Shown here: positions 32,252 through 44,070 of the stretch, piece by piece
How positions within the stretch are numbered: the stretch's first letter is position 1
Layout of the letters: each line of letters starts with the position of its first letter
Assembly: GCA_014649355.1 (NCBI GenBank)
Contig: BMSW01000001.1
Coordinates: 1 to 64,000, forward strand
Length of the DNA stretch: 64,000 nt
Source: Streptomyces althioticus
GTDB lineage: Bacteria > Actinomycetota > Actinomycetes > Streptomycetales > Streptomycetaceae
Direction of reading: 5' to 3'
The notes under the pieces: generated by a model
Told to the model about the DNA's origin: nothing
The model's database searches: none
Seen by the model: only the letters and a program-made list of their open reading frames with translations
Program-made: the position numbers and the translations under genes

Positions 32252-33094
32252 TCAGTTCGCCGAGCGCAGGTCACGGACCGCGCGCCAGCGCTCGACGAGG
32301 CGCCCGTACGCGTCCGCGGCACCCCCCTCGTCGCCCCGCCGCAGCGCCGCGATCCCCTCACTCACGTCGGCCGCGGAGTGGTCGTCCTCCAGGGCGCCGG
32401 CGGACAGGGCGTGCACCAGCCCTCCGTAGTCCAGCTCGACCAGCGAGCGCGGGTGGAACTCCTCCAGCCAGCGGCCGACGTCCACCAGGCCGTCGATCAG
32501 CAGGCTCTCGTCCACGGCGTCCCGCAGCGCCCGCAGGCCCCGCGCCACCCGGCGCCGCGCCTGGACCATGGGCGTGCGGTAGCGCAGGACCGGGACCTCG
32601 CCCGCGGAGCCCTTGGCGTACTCGCGCTCCTCGTCGGCGAAGAGCACGAACCAGTTGATCGGCACCTGCCAGGTGGAGGTGCGGATCCACGGCCGCGCGT
32701 CGGGGTGCTCGGCCAGCCAGCGCTCGTAGTCCCGGCTCGTCTCGTTCCGTACGACCGGGGGCAGCAGGGCGTCCAGGACCGGCAGCGGATACTCCTCCGC
32801 GAGCCCGCCCAGGGCCTGCCAGCCGCGCAGCCGGGTGCGCCACGGGCAGACGCGGACCTCGCCGTCCGTCTCCAGCACGAAGGCGTCGTCGCTCTCGTGC
32901 ACCGGGACCGGCGTCGGCGGGACCGTCGCGAGGTCGGCCAGCGACCGGCGCAGCTCCTCCTGGTAGGAGGGGAGGTCGTCGCGCCGGGCGTACCGCTCCC
33001 AGTGGCCGCGCTCCGCTTCCGGGAAGGCGGCCAGCGGTTCGTACACGCGCAGGTAGGAGGCGTAGGGGACGATCACCGAGGACACCTTGGTCAC
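32252..33094 (-). CDS. Hypothetical protein, TPR/enzyme-like, Streptomyces-conserved
   Basis: 280 residues, soluble, with no signal or membrane segment. It begins TKVSSVIVPYASYLRVYEPL. The middle contains WRTRLRGWQALGGLAEEY and VPINWFVLFADEERE; the C-terminal part is helical (VQARRRVARGLRALRDAVDE; AADAYGRLVERWRAV). GTG 33094 is chosen over the frame start at 33229 because GGAGGGAG stands six bases upstream. It is divergent from vdh, with 220 bases between. I do not recognise a catalytic motif and the function is unknown. Confidence 0.75.
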   Translation of the reverse strand: MTKVSSVIVPYASYLRVYEPLAAFPEAERGHWERYARRDDLPSYQEELRRSLADLATVPPTPVPVHESDDAFVLETDGEVRVCPWRTRLRGWQALGGLAEEYPLPVLDALLPPVVRNETSRDYERWLAEHPDARPWIRTSTWQVPINWFVLFADEEREYAKGSAGEVPVLRYRTPMVQARRRVARGLRALRDAVDESLLIDGLVDVGRWLEEFHPRSLVELDYGGLVHALSAGALEDDHSAADVSEGIAALRRGDEGGAADAYGRLVERWRAVRDLRSAN

Positions 33095-33314
33095 GCTCTG
33101 CTCCCTCCCCCGCGGACCGACGCGAAAACCTGCCCGGCCTCCGCCCGGACGGGTGGGAAACCCCGGCAAATCGTCGCACGCGGTACTCCGGACGGAGGTG
33201 ATCCGGGACACAGTGCCGCCGACCGGCAAGTAAGGATCTACTCTCGTGCCACAGCCCCCGCCACCCGTACGGGAGCCCGTCCCACCCGCCGCTACTTACT
33301 CAGGAGTCACCACA

Positions 33315-34403
33315 GTGACCGACGTATCTGACGGCGTCCTGCACACCCTGTTCCGTTCGGACCAGGGCGGCCACGAACAAGTCGTGCTCTGCCAGGACCG
33401 TGCCAGCGGCCTCAAGGCCGTCATCGCCATCCACTCGACCGCTCTGGGCCCCGCCCTGGGCGGCACGCGTTTCTACCCGTACGCCTCCGAGGAGGAGGCC
33501 GTCGCCGACGCGCTCAACCTCGCGCGCGGGATGTCGTACAAGAACGCCATGGCCGGCCTCGACCACGGCGGCGGCAAGGCCGTGATCATCGGCGACCCGG
33601 AGCGGATCAAGACCGAGGAACTGCTGCTGGCCTACGGCCGGTTCGTCGCCTCCCTCGGCGGCCGCTACGTCACCGCCTGCGACGTCGGCACCTACGTCGC
33701 CGACATGGACGTCGTGGCCCGGGAGTGCCGCTGGACCACCGGCCGCTCCCCCGAGAACGGCGGCGCGGGCGACTCGTCGGTGCTCACCTCCTACGGCGTC
33801 TACCAGGGCATGCGGGCCGCCGCCCAGCATCTGTGGGGCGACCCGTCGCTGCGCGACCGCACGGTCGGCATCGCGGGCGTGGGCAAGGTCGGGCACCACC
33901 TGGTGGAGCACCTGCGGGCCGAGGGCGCCGAGGTCGTGATCACCGACGTGCGTGAGGACGCCGTCCGCCGGATCCTCGACCGGCACCCCGAGGGCGTGTC
34001 GGCCGTGGCCGACACCGAGACGCTGATCCGCACCGAGGGCCTGGACATCTACGCCCCGTGCGCGCTCGGCGGCGCCCTGAACGACGACACCGTGCCGGTG
34101 CTGACCGCCAAGGTGGTCTGCGGCGCGGCCAACAACCAGCTCGCCCACCCGGGCGTGGAGAAGGACCTCGCCGACCGCGGGATCCTCTACGCGCCGGACT
34201 ACGTGGTGAACGCCGGCGGCGTGATCCAGGTGGCGGACGAGCTGCACGGCTTCGACTTCGACCGGTGCAAGGCGAAGGCGTCGAAGATCTTCGACACCAC
34301 GCTCGCCATATTCGCACGTGCGAAGGAGGACGGTATTCCGCCGGCCGCCGCGGCCGACCGGATCGCCGAGCAGCGGATGGCGGAGGCGCGTCCACTGCGT
34401 TGA
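33315..34403 (+). CDS. vdh: Valine (branched-chain amino acid) dehydrogenase
   Basis: 362 residues of the Glu/Leu/Phe/Val dehydrogenase family. The N-terminal catalytic domain has [13 protein letters not shown] with the active-site Lys and a [10 protein letters not shown] segment; the C-terminal NAD-binding domain has [17 protein letters not shown] and [10 protein letters not shown]. It deaminates L-valine, isoleucine and leucine oxidatively, feeding branched precursors to fatty acids and polyketides. GTG 33315 follows AGGAG at nine bases; upstream codons to 33246 are unlikely. Position next to bldC matches the S. coelicolor vdh locus. Confidence 0.94.
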   Translation: MTDVSDGVLHTLFRSDQGGHEQVVLCQDRASGLKAVIAIHSTALGPALGGTRFYPYASEEEAVADALNLARGMSYKNAMAGLDHGGGKAVIIGDPERIKTEELLLAYGRFVASLGGRYVTACDVGTYVADMDVVARECRWTTGRSPENGGAGDSSVLTSYGVYQGMRAAAQHLWGDPSLRDRTVGIAGVGKVGHHLVEHLRAEGAEVVITDVREDAVRRILDRHPEGVSAVADTETLIRTEGLDIYAPCALGGALNDDTVPVLTAKVVCGAANNQLAHPGVEKDLADRGILYAPDYVVNAGGVIQVADELHGFDFDRCKAKASKIFDTTLAIFARAKEDGIPPAAAADRIAEQRMAEARPLR

Positions 34404-34721
34404 GGCCCGTGCACGGCGCCCCCGATCGGGGCCCTTCGCACACCTGAGCGGTACCCGCCGGGGGGCACTTGGAGAGAACTCTCACTTCTCCCGGCGGGTC
34501 GACCGCCGATAAGTGGTTAAAATCGCGATTGACCAGCGAGGACAGGGCGCCTCGACGGTCCCGGGCGCGGCCACGTCATGCGGGCGACGTACCGTATGGG
34601 CGCGGGCTCAGGTACCGTGGAAGCCCTACGGACCGGTCTCTCCACGGAGAGCCCGTTCTGGACCATGAACGCGTGTCAAGACTCTGGGGCCGTCGAGCCC
34701 CGTCGTTGAGGGGGTCGAGCC
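34404..34721. other. Intergenic region upstream of the DUF3073 gene
   Basis: 318 bases with no gene. A small GCCCCGATCGGGGC-type stem at about 34419-34434 may end vdh transcription. An AT-rich patch GGTTAAAATCG (about 34514-34524) followed by TTGACC (34529-34534) is a possible promoter area, with no convincing matching -10/-35 pair. Confidence 0.35.
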
Positions 34722-34970
34722 ATGGGGCGCGGCCGGGCCAAGGCCAAGCAGACGAAGGTCGCCCGCCAGCTGAAGTACAACAGCGGTGGGACTGATCTCT
34801 CCCGCCTGGCCGAGGAGCTGGGCGCATCGACGTCGAATCAGTCACCGAACGGTGATCGTTTCGAGGACGATGAGCAAGACGACGACCTGTACGCAAAGTA
34901 CGCCGACCTCTACGAGGACGACGACGAAGGCGAGGACGGCCCGTCCTCGCAACAGCGTCGCGGCGCTTGA
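34722..34970 (+). CDS. DUF3073 protein
   Basis: 82 residues: a basic, conserved N-terminus (MGRGRAKAKQTKVARQLKY) followed by a strongly acidic C-terminus (EDDEQDDDLYAKYADLYEDD). This is the hallmark DUF3073 layout found throughout actinobacteria; the N-terminus suggests nucleic-acid or ribosome contact, but no function is established to my knowledge. ATG 34722 has a GAGGGGG-type site upstream. Two strong hairpins separate it from the convergent purM. Confidence 0.9.
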   Translation: MGRGRAKAKQTKVARQLKYNSGGTDLSRLAEELGASTSNQSPNGDRFEDDEQDDDLYAKYADLYEDDDEGEDGPSSQQRRGA

Positions 34971-34985
34971 CCTTGCGTGGTGCAT

Positions 34986-35021
34986 GAACCCGGTCGGTGA
35001 CCCAGGTCACCCGCCGGGTTC
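34986..35021 (+). terminator. Terminator after the DUF3073 gene
   Basis: GAACCCGG...CCGGGTTC with an inner GGTGACC / GGTCACC extension, 15 bases past the stop. Confidence 0.75.
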
Positions 35022-35052
35022 AGTGCTGCCCGGGCCGACCACGTCGGCCGGT

Positions 35053-35085
35053 GTGCCGCCCGCCCGGTCACCGAGCGGGCGGCAC
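35053..35085 (-). terminator. Terminator after purM
   Basis: Perfect eleven-base arms GTGCCGCCCGC / GCGGGCGGCAC, eight bases beyond the purM stop on the minus strand. Confidence 0.8.
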
Positions 35086-35093
35086 CTTCGTGC

Positions 35094-36161
35094 TCAGTTC
35101 GCGTAGTCACCGACAAGAGCAGCACCCGTGGTGTGGTCACCGCGCTCGGTGATCTCGCCGGCCACCCAGGCGTCCACGCCGCGGTCGGCCAGCGTGGCCA
35201 GCGCCACGTCGACGGACTCCTGGGGCACGATCGCGATCATGCCGACGCCCATGTTCAGCGTTTTCTCCAGCTCCAGCCGCTCGACCGAGCCGGTCCGTCC
35301 GACCAGGTCGAACACCGGGGCGGGCGTCCAGGTGGAGCGGTCCACCGTGGCGTGCAGCCCGTCCGGGATCACCCGCGCCAGGTTGGCCGCCAGACCGCCG
35401 CCGGTGACGTGGCTGAACGCGTGCACCTCGGTGGTGTGGATCAAGGACAGGCAGTCCAGCGAGTAGATCTTGGTGGGCTCCAGCAGCTCCTCGCCGAGGG
35501 TGCGGCCCAGCTCCTCGATCCTGGCGTCCAGCGACAGGCCGGCCCGCTCCAGCAGCACGTGGCGGACGAGCGAGTAGCCGTTGGAGTGAAGTCCGGAGGA
35601 CGCCATGGCGATCACCGCGTCACCCGAACGGATGCGGTCGGCGCCCAGCAGGCGGTCGGCCTCCACCACGCCCGTACCGGCGCCGGCGACGTCGAAGTCG
35701 TCCGGACCCAGCAGACCCGGGTGCTCGGCCGTCTCGCCGCCCACCAGGGCGCATCCGGCCAGCACACAGCCTTCCGCGATGCCCTTGACGATCGCCGCGA
35801 CCCGCTCGGGGTGGACCTTGCCGACGCAGATGTAGTCGGTCATGAACAGCGGCTCGGCGCCGCACACCACGATGTCGTCCATGACCATCGCGACCAGGTC
35901 GTGCCCGATGGAGTCGTACACGCCCATCTGACGGGCGATGTCGACCTTGGTGCCGACGCCGTCCGTGGCGGAGGCGAGCAGCGGGCGCTCGTAGTTCTTC
36001 AGGGCGGAGGCGTCGAAGAGGCCGGCGAATCCGCCGAGGCCGCCGAGGACCTCGGGGCGCTGCGTCTTCTTCACCCACTCCTTCATCAGCTCGACCGCGC
36101 GGTCGCCCGCTTCGATGTCGACGCCCGCCGCTGCGTAGCTGGCACCAGTGTTCTGGGACAT
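35094..36161 (-). CDS. purM: Phosphoribosylformylglycinamidine cyclo-ligase (AIR synthetase)
   Basis: 355 residues, full length. It has the PurM signatures SATDGVGTKVDIA, MVMDDIVVCGAEPLFMTDYI, ALVGGETAEHPG and HVTGGGLAANLARV. It converts FGAM to AIR with ATP in step five of purine synthesis. It lies 33 bases downstream of purF on the same strand, so the two form an operon, and a terminator follows immediately. Confidence 0.97.
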   Translation of the reverse strand: MSQNTGASYAAAGVDIEAGDRAVELMKEWVKKTQRPEVLGGLGGFAGLFDASALKNYERPLLASATDGVGTKVDIARQMGVYDSIGHDLVAMVMDDIVVCGAEPLFMTDYICVGKVHPERVAAIVKGIAEGCVLAGCALVGGETAEHPGLLGPDDFDVAGAGTGVVEADRLLGADRIRSGDAVIAMASSGLHSNGYSLVRHVLLERAGLSLDARIEELGRTLGEELLEPTKIYSLDCLSLIHTTEVHAFSHVTGGGLAANLARVIPDGLHATVDRSTWTPAPVFDLVGRTGSVERLELEKTLNMGVGMIAIVPQESVDVALATLADRGVDAWVAGEITERGDHTTGAALVGDYAN

Positions 36162-36194
36162 GGCTGTGAGAGCTTTCGTGTCGTCCGTCAGGGC

Positions 36195-37721
36195 TTACGG
36201 GCGGCGGATCGCGTCGACCGCGGCCGGGGCGGCGGTGCCGGCGGCCAGCTCGGTCTCCAAGAGCTGCTTGCCGAGGAGCTCGGGGTCGGGCAGCTCCATC
36301 GGGTACTCGCCGTCGAAGCAGGCGCGGCACAGGTTGGGCTTGGCGATGGTGGTCGCCTCGATCATGCCGTCGAGGGAGATGTACGCCAGGGAGTCGGCGC
36401 CGAGCGAGGTGCCGATCTCCTCGATGGTCATGCCGTTGGCGATCAGCTCCGCGCGGGTGGCGAAGTCGATGCCGAAGAAGCAGGGCCACTTCACGGGCGG
36501 GGAGGAGATCCGGATGTGGACCTCGGCGGCGCCCGCCTCACGGAGCATGCGGACCAGGGCCCGCTGGGTGTTGCCGCGCACGATCGAGTCGTCGACGACG
36601 ACCAGGCGCTTGCCCTTGATGACTTCCTTGAGCGGGTTCAGTTTCAGCCGGATACCGAGCTGCCGGATGGTCTGCGAGGGCTGGATGAACGTACGGCCGA
36701 CGTACGCGTTCTTGACCAGGCCGGCGCCGAAGGGGATGCCGGAGGCCTCCGCGTAGCCGATGGCCGCCGGGGTGCCGGACTCCGGCGTCGCTATCACCAG
36801 GTCGGCCTCGACCGGTGCCTCCGCGGCGAGCTTCCGGCCCATCTCGACGCGCGAGAGGTAGACGTTCCGCCCGGCGATGTCGGTGTCGGGGCGCGCCAGG
36901 TACACGTACTCGAAGACGCATCCCTTGGGCTTCGCTTCCGCGAATCGGGACGTTCGCAGTCCGTTCTGGTCGATGGCGACGAACTCGCCCGGCTCGATCT
37001 CCCGGACGTAGCTCGCGCCGCAGATGTCGAGGGCGGCGGACTCGGAGGCGACCACCCAGCCGCGCTCCAGCCGGCCGAGGACCAGCGGGCGGATGCCCTG
37101 CGGGTCACGGGCCGCGTAGAGGGTGTTCTCGTCCATGAAGACGAGGCTGAAGGCGCCCTTGACCTTGGGCAGGACCACGTGCGCGGCCTGCTCCACGGTG
37201 ACCGGCTCGCCGTCGGCGGCGCGCTGGCCGGCCAGCAGGGCGGTGATCAGGTCGGTGTCGTTGGTCGCGGCCACCTTGGGCGCGCGGCCGTTCTCCTTGG
37301 GGAGCTCGGCCACCATGTCGGCGAGCTGCGCCGTGTTGACCAGGTTGCCGTTGTGGCCGAGCGCGATCGATCCGTGCGCGGTGGCGCGGAACGTCGGCTG
37401 GGCGTTCTCCCACACGGAGGCGCCGGTGGTCGAGTAGCGGGCGTGTCCGACCGCGATGTGACCCTGCAGGGAGCCGAGGGAGGTCTCGTCGAAGACCTGG
37501 GACACGAGGCCCATGTCCTTGAAGACGAGGATCTGGGAGCCGTTGCTGACCGCGATTCCCGCGGATTCCTGGCCCCGATGCTGGAGGGCGTAGAGCCCGA
37601 AGTACGTGAGCTTGGCGACCTCTTCGCCCGGAGCCCAGACACCGAAGACGCCGCAAGCGTCCTGGGGGCCTTTCTCACCGGGGAGCAGGTCGTGGTTGAG
37701 TCGTCCGTCACCACGTGGCAC
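36195..37721 (-). CDS. purF: Amidophosphoribosyltransferase
   Basis: 508 residues, first committed enzyme of purine synthesis (PRPP + Gln to phosphoribosylamine). A 22-residue leader precedes the nucleophile in DACGVFGVW, implying propeptide removal to expose Cys23. Cysteines in KGCVFEY, WPCFFGID and NLCRACFDGEYP match the 4Fe-4S ligands of the Bacillus-type enzyme. The PRPP loop VVVDDSIVRGNT is intact. GTG 37721 has CGGAGGC upstream. TACACT lies seven bases before it, an arrangement that suggests a very short or absent leader. It heads the purF-purM operon. Confidence 0.96.
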   Translation of the reverse strand: MPRGDGRLNHDLLPGEKGPQDACGVFGVWAPGEEVAKLTYFGLYALQHRGQESAGIAVSNGSQILVFKDMGLVSQVFDETSLGSLQGHIAVGHARYSTTGASVWENAQPTFRATAHGSIALGHNGNLVNTAQLADMVAELPKENGRAPKVAATNDTDLITALLAGQRAADGEPVTVEQAAHVVLPKVKGAFSLVFMDENTLYAARDPQGIRPLVLGRLERGWVVASESAALDICGASYVREIEPGEFVAIDQNGLRTSRFAEAKPKGCVFEYVYLARPDTDIAGRNVYLSRVEMGRKLAAEAPVEADLVIATPESGTPAAIGYAEASGIPFGAGLVKNAYVGRTFIQPSQTIRQLGIRLKLNPLKEVIKGKRLVVVDDSIVRGNTQRALVRMLREAGAAEVHIRISSPPVKWPCFFGIDFATRAELIANGMTIEEIGTSLGADSLAYISLDGMIEATTIAKPNLCRACFDGEYPMELPDPELLGKQLLETELAAGTAAPAAVDAIRRP

Positions 37722-37726
37722 GCCTC

Positions 37727-37756
37727 CGAGTGTAGGCGAGATCGACCACTGGTCCG
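37727..37756 (-). promoter_or_regulatory. Predicted purF promoter
   Basis: On the minus strand TTCGGA, an 18-base spacer and TACACT (37729-37734), with only seven bases to the GTG start codon. Confidence 0.5.
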
Positions 37757-37783
37757 AATGCGGGATGTGGCCGCACGGGTGGA

Positions 37784-38569
37784 TCAGCGGGCCGCGACGG
37801 CCCGTACCTCGCCGCCGTTTTCGCTGGTCAGCGTGAGGGTGTCGCCGTCGACCGCGTATCGGGCGGCGCCGTCGAAGAGCTTCGTCAAGGCCTTCTCGGT
37901 GTCCATGAGTGAGTCTTCGCACATCATTCGGGTCAGGGACGGGACGCCGAGGGTGATATGGCCGTCGCGCACGGTGGCCTTCGCCCGGACCTGGTTGCAT
38001 CCCAGGTTCCCGGATACCGCGCCACTCTCCCGGTCGAAGGTCAGGTGGGCGCGGCCGGCGCCGTCGGGGGTGGTGACGTTCCACCGGGTGCCGTGCAGCG
38101 GGCTGTCCTGGGCCTCGCTGAGGCGCACGGTGTCGCCGGACGCGGTGGTCAGTGTGAGGCGGTCGCCGTCGACGTCGGTCTTCAGCTCCCCGGCGGCCAG
38201 GGCACGGGAGACGGCGCTCTCCCCCTCCATGATCCGGTCGTCGCAGGCTCGCAGGGTCGTCTCGGGGTCGGTCAGGCGGACGCGGTCGCCGTCGGTGCGG
38301 ACGCGGGCCTCGAAGAGGTTGCAGCCGTAGCTGCCGGTGGCGCGGCCGTCCTCGCCGAGGGTGAGGTGGGCGCCGTCGGGGGCGGGGTGGGTGGCGCCGT
38401 CCAGGGTGACGCTGTCGACGGTCCAGCGGACGCCGGTGACCGGCCGTTCCGCCTCGGCGGCGCCGCTGCCGGCGCCCGCCTTCTCGCTGCCGCATGCCGC
38501 GGCGAACGGGACGACGAGCACGGCGACGGCCGCCAGGGTCCTGCGCGAGGTGTGCTTCTGTCGGTCCAT
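37784..38569 (-). CDS. Lipoprotein with two META (HslJ-like) domains
   Basis: 261 residues. The signal peptide ends in lipobox FAAAC at residue 26. Two tandem META domains follow (about 40-145 and 150-255), each with the G.W....V, GSYGCN / GNLGCN and RAC.D or MMCED pattern, i.e. conserved Asn and Cys in equivalent places. HslJ-like domains are linked to heat and novobiocin tolerance in E. coli; here the role is unknown but extracytoplasmic. It is on the same strand as purF but upstream of it, with its own transcription likely. Confidence 0.85.
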   Translation of the reverse strand: MDRQKHTSRRTLAAVAVLVVPFAAACGSEKAGAGSGAAEAERPVTGVRWTVDSVTLDGATHPAPDGAHLTLGEDGRATGSYGCNLFEARVRTDGDRVRLTDPETTLRACDDRIMEGESAVSRALAAGELKTDVDGDRLTLTTASGDTVRLSEAQDSPLHGTRWNVTTPDGAGRAHLTFDRESGAVSGNLGCNQVRAKATVRDGHITLGVPSLTRMMCEDSLMDTEKALTKLFDGAARYAVDGDTLTLTSENGGEVRAVAAR

Positions 38570-38654
38570 GCCGCTTCGACGGAAGGGCGGAGCGGGCGGT
38601 TCCCCCCGGTGTCGGCGTCCGCTCCCCCTCGGCTCGCCCCTCGGCTCCCGTCCC

Positions 38655-39452
38655 TCAGCCGAGCAGCGGCAGGTACGGCCCGAGGTCGGCGCGCTCGCCG
38701 CTCGCGCTGACCTCGGCGGAGGCCACGGCGTCCGTCCAGGTGAGCCGCCCGCCGGCCAGCCGGATCCAGGTGAGCGGGTCGGTCTCCACCACGTTGGGCG
38801 GGGTGCCGCGCGTGTGCCGGGGTCCCTCGACGCACTGCACCACCGCGAACGGCGGGACGCGCACCTCCGTGGAGCCGCCGGGCGCCTTCGCGGCGAGCGC
38901 GTCGGCCAGCAGCCGGACGCAGGTGGCCAGCGCCTGCCGGTCGTACGGGACGTCCAGGCCGGGGAGGGCGGCGTTCAGGTCGTCGGTGTGGACGACCAGC
39001 TCCACGGCGCGGGTGACCACGTAGTCGGTGAGAGGCAGGGCGCCCGCGCTGGTCGGGAGCAGCCTGCCGCTCGGGTGGGCGTCGAGGCGGGCGGTGAGGC
39101 GGCGCTCGGCGTCCGCGAGGTAGGCGTCGAGGTCGGGGTGGTCCGCCCCGAGCCGGTGCGCGGTGTCCGCGATGGCTCCAGCGTCGGTGGCGATGGCGGC
39201 GGGCCAGTCGGTCAGCCGGGCGTCCTGCTTCGCGGGCTCCGGCTCGTCCAGCAGGCGGTCGACGGCCAGCAGCGCGACGCCGATGTGGGCGACCAGCTCC
39301 CGGACGGTCCAATCGCCGAGCCGGGTCGGCGCGGCGAGCTGCTCCGGGGTGAGGGTGCCGACCGCGGTGCGCACGTGCCCGAACTGGGCCAGGACGGCGG
39401 CGCGGGTCTTGGCGGGGTCGTAGGAGCGGGGGCGTTTCCTGGCCGGGGGCAT
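38655..39452 (-). CDS. Maleylpyruvate isomerase-like / DinB-fold mycothiol-dependent family protein
   Basis: 265 residues. The N-terminal half is a DinB-like four-helix bundle (TRLGDWTVRELVAHIGVALLAVDRLL), with metal-binding His in the LVAHIG and VVHTDDL positions, as in the TIGR03083 mycothiol-dependent group. The C-terminal half resembles an SCP2/sterol-carrier-like fold (PPNVVETDPLTWIRLAGGRLTW). Substrate unknown; likely a thiol-dependent isomerase or transferase. It is separated from the next minus-strand gene upstream by nine bases, suggesting co-transcription. Confidence 0.75.
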   Translation of the reverse strand: MPPARKRPRSYDPAKTRAAVLAQFGHVRTAVGTLTPEQLAAPTRLGDWTVRELVAHIGVALLAVDRLLDEPEPAKQDARLTDWPAAIATDAGAIADTAHRLGADHPDLDAYLADAERRLTARLDAHPSGRLLPTSAGALPLTDYVVTRAVELVVHTDDLNAALPGLDVPYDRQALATCVRLLADALAAKAPGGSTEVRVPPFAVVQCVEGPRHTRGTPPNVVETDPLTWIRLAGGRLTWTDAVASAEVSASGERADLGPYLPLLG

Positions 39453-39461
39453 GGCGGAAGC

Positions 39462-40694
39462 CTATGCGGGACGGAAGGGGAAGTCGGAGGACTTCGGGAG
39501 GACGACGTCCGTGCAGCCACGGCGCTCGGTGACGTCGGTGACGTAGGCGCGGAAGACCTTTTTGATCTCGGCCGGGATCACCTGGTCGTAGCCGAGGCCG
39601 AGGGTCATGGTGTGGATCTGCGGCTGCCCGGCACAGACGGAGGAGGCCCACCAGACCGGGTCCTCGCTGCTGCGGCCCGCCCCGCCGGGCCTGGCGGGTT
39701 CCGGCTTCTCGTCACCGTAGGTGCTGGTGAGCAGGACGTTCCTCGCCCTCTCGCCGGAGTAGGTGTGGAGGGAGACGAACCACTGCCCCGGCGCCGTCGG
39801 CCTCGGCAGGTAGGACTGGTTCTCCACCTCGGCGTTGTAGAGGCCCGCCGCGCGCTCGGCGCCGAGCACGAGGACGCACCGCTCGTCCCAGAGCCGGTCG
39901 TCCGTACGGCTCTGGAGGACCTGGTCCGGGAAGCGGACGCTCCGGGCGAAGTCACCCTCGCGGTACCAGGCGCAGGTGCCCTCGGCGCGGGAGGCCGGGA
40001 CGGGGCCCTCGGGCAGCGCGGGGATGTTCTCCGGCGGGTCGGGCAGCCGATCGGCGCAGCCCAGCCGGTCAGCGAGGTTGTTGGCGGTGGTCACGGCGGT
40101 CCCGGCGAGGACGTCCCGGTCGTGGTCGGTGAGCTGGCCGTTCTCCGAGAAGGGCGGCTTGGTGACCATCAGCTCGGCCCGCGCCCACAAGGCGGTGACG
40201 GGCCGCCCGTCCGCCTCGCCCTCGGCACATGGGAGCTCGACGACGACCCCGGAGTCCGTGACGATGCCGGTGATGCCGCCGCCGAGCGGCTGATACGGAT
40301 GGGTCGGACCGCCATGGGGATCGAGGAGGACGTCCAGCGGATCGTCGGCGACCTGCGGGCCCGCCGGCAGGACGCCCATCGCACCGGTGAAGAACCAGCG
40401 CTCCCCGCTGTTCGTGCCGTACGCCTCGCCCGCCTCGGTGCTGAAGATCTCGCAGTTCTGCGGCAGCCCGTCGTCAAGGTCGATCGTGCCTTCCTCGGAG
40501 TCGCGGTGGGTGAGGGTGCCGCCCGCCGGGGACAGGGACAGCACCCGTTCCGCCGGGACGAGTCCTCCGCAGGCATCGTCGATCTGCTGTCGGGCCTCGA
40601 CGGTCAGCCAGGTCTCCCGCCCCCACCAGCCGAGGGCCACCACGGCTGCCAGACACAGCAACACGTACACGGGCTTGCGCACCCCGCTCGGCAT
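39462..40694 (-). CDS. Single-pass membrane protein of unknown function
   Basis: 410 residues. A short cytoplasmic N-terminus and one transmembrane helix (VYVLLCLAAVVALGWWG) place nearly the whole protein outside the membrane. The ectodomain has several Cys (DACGG, PQNCEI, LPCAEG, RLGCAD, CAWYREG, ERCVLV, SSVCAG, RRGCTD), consistent with disulfides, and no recognisable catalytic motif. ATG 40694 is preferred, with GGGGAG about nine bases upstream; GTG 40700 is possible. It probably forms a unit with the downstream DinB-like gene. Confidence 0.75.
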   Translation of the reverse strand: MPSGVRKPVYVLLCLAAVVALGWWGRETWLTVEARQQIDDACGGLVPAERVLSLSPAGGTLTHRDSEEGTIDLDDGLPQNCEIFSTEAGEAYGTNSGERWFFTGAMGVLPAGPQVADDPLDVLLDPHGGPTHPYQPLGGGITGIVTDSGVVVELPCAEGEADGRPVTALWARAELMVTKPPFSENGQLTDHDRDVLAGTAVTTANNLADRLGCADRLPDPPENIPALPEGPVPASRAEGTCAWYREGDFARSVRFPDQVLQSRTDDRLWDERCVLVLGAERAAGLYNAEVENQSYLPRPTAPGQWFVSLHTYSGERARNVLLTSTYGDEKPEPARPGGAGRSSEDPVWWASSVCAGQPQIHTMTLGLGYDQVIPAEIKKVFRAYVTDVTERRGCTDVVLPKSSDFPFRPA

Positions 40695-40762
40695 GGCCAC
40701 CGCTCCCCTGGATCCCCTCCGACAGCCCGTCGAAATTAGCAGCAGCGCGCGGGCGCACAGAA

Positions 40763-40795
40763 CAGAGGCCCCGCACACACCGTGCGGGGCCTCTG
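40763..40795 (-). terminator. Terminator of purSQL
   Basis: Fourteen-base perfect arms CAGAGGCCCCGCAC / GTGCGGGGCCTCTG with a five-base loop, 22 bases after the purL stop on the minus strand. Confidence 0.85.
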
Positions 40796-40817
40796 CCGTG
40801 TCGTACTCCCGTGCCGG

Positions 40818-43072
<2,255 letters not shown>

Positions 43073-43076
<4 letters not shown>

Positions 43077-43753
43077 GCGTTGACCAGCTTCTTGAGGATC
43101 GACGTGAAGAAGGGCAGGCCGTCGGTACGGCCCGTACCGATCAGCGACTCGACGGCGTGCTCGGGGTGCGGCATCAGGCCGACGACGTTCCCGGCGGCAT
43201 TGGTGATGCCCGCGATGTCGTTGAGCGAGCCGTTCGGGTTGAAGCCGAGGTAGCGGAAGGCGACGCGGCCCTCGGCCTCCAGCTCGTCCAGCGTCCGCTG
43301 ATCGGCGACGTAGCGGCCGTCCATGTTCTTCAGCGGGATGTGGATCTCCTGGCCGGCCTCGTAGTCCGTGGTCCAGGCGGTGTCCGCGTTCTCCACCCGC
43401 AGCTTCTGGTCGCGGCAGATGAAGTGCAGGTGGTCGTTGCCCAGCATGCCGCCGGGGAGCAGGTGCGCCTCGGTGAGAATCTGGAAGCCGTTGCAGATGC
43501 CGAGGACCGGCAGGCCGGCCTTGGCCTGGTCGATGACGGTGTCCATGACCGGCGAGAAGCGCGCGATGGCTCCCGCGCGGAGATAGTCGCCGTAACTGAA
43601 ACCGCCGCAGAGCACCACGGCGTCGACCTGCTTGAGGTCCTTGTCCTTGTGCCAGAGGGCGACGGGTTCGGCGCCGGCGACGCGGATCGCGCGCTGGGTG
43701 TCCCGGTCGTCGAGGCTGCCCGGGAAAGTGACGACGCCAATACGAGCGGTCAC
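43073..43753 (-). CDS. purQ: Phosphoribosylformylglycinamidine synthase subunit PurQ (glutaminase)
   Basis: 226 residues, class I glutamine amidotransferase. The nucleophile elbow is GICNGFQIL and the His/Glu pair lies in [10 protein letters not shown] near the C-terminus; [13 protein letters not shown] near residue 53 is typical. It hydrolyses Gln and passes ammonia to PurL. It overlaps both neighbours by four bases in the operon purS-purQ-purL. Confidence 0.97.
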
Positions 43754-44013
43754 TTGGCCGCCTCCGCGACTTCCTCGACCCGGACGGTGAAGTCCTCGAT
43801 CACGGTGTTGGCGAGGAAGGATTCGGCAAGATCGTGGATACGGGCGAGCGCGGCCTCGTCGACCGGCCCGTCAACTTCCAGTTCGAATCGCTTTCCCTGA
43901 CGGACGTCCGAGATCCCTTCGAAACCCAGACGCGGCAGTGCGCGCTGCACCGCCTGGCCCTGGGGGTCGAGGATCTCCGGCTTGAGCATGACGTCGACTA
44001 CGACGCGTGCCAC
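43750..44013 (-). CDS. purS: Phosphoribosylformylglycinamidine synthase subunit PurS
   Basis: 87-residue structural subunit that bridges PurL and PurQ. It starts [20 protein letters not shown] and includes the expected [17 protein letters not shown] core. GTG 44013 is favoured over 44019 because GGGAG then stands five bases upstream. It is first gene of the purSQL operon. A striking phased CTAC/GTAG array lies 58-85 bases upstream. Confidence 0.95.
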   Translation of the reverse strand: MARVVVDVMLKPEILDPQGQAVQRALPRLGFEGISDVRQGKRFELEVDGPVDEAALARIHDLAESFLANTVIEDFTVRVEEVAEAAK

Positions 44014-44070
44014 TGGCACTCCCGGTGTGTGGTGCTGAGCAGGTCCCTTCAGACTACCCGCACAAAATTT

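Noticed and set aside
35133..38330. 1065-residue plus-strand frame over purM and purF
   Set aside because: Antisense shadow of two highly conserved purine enzymes.
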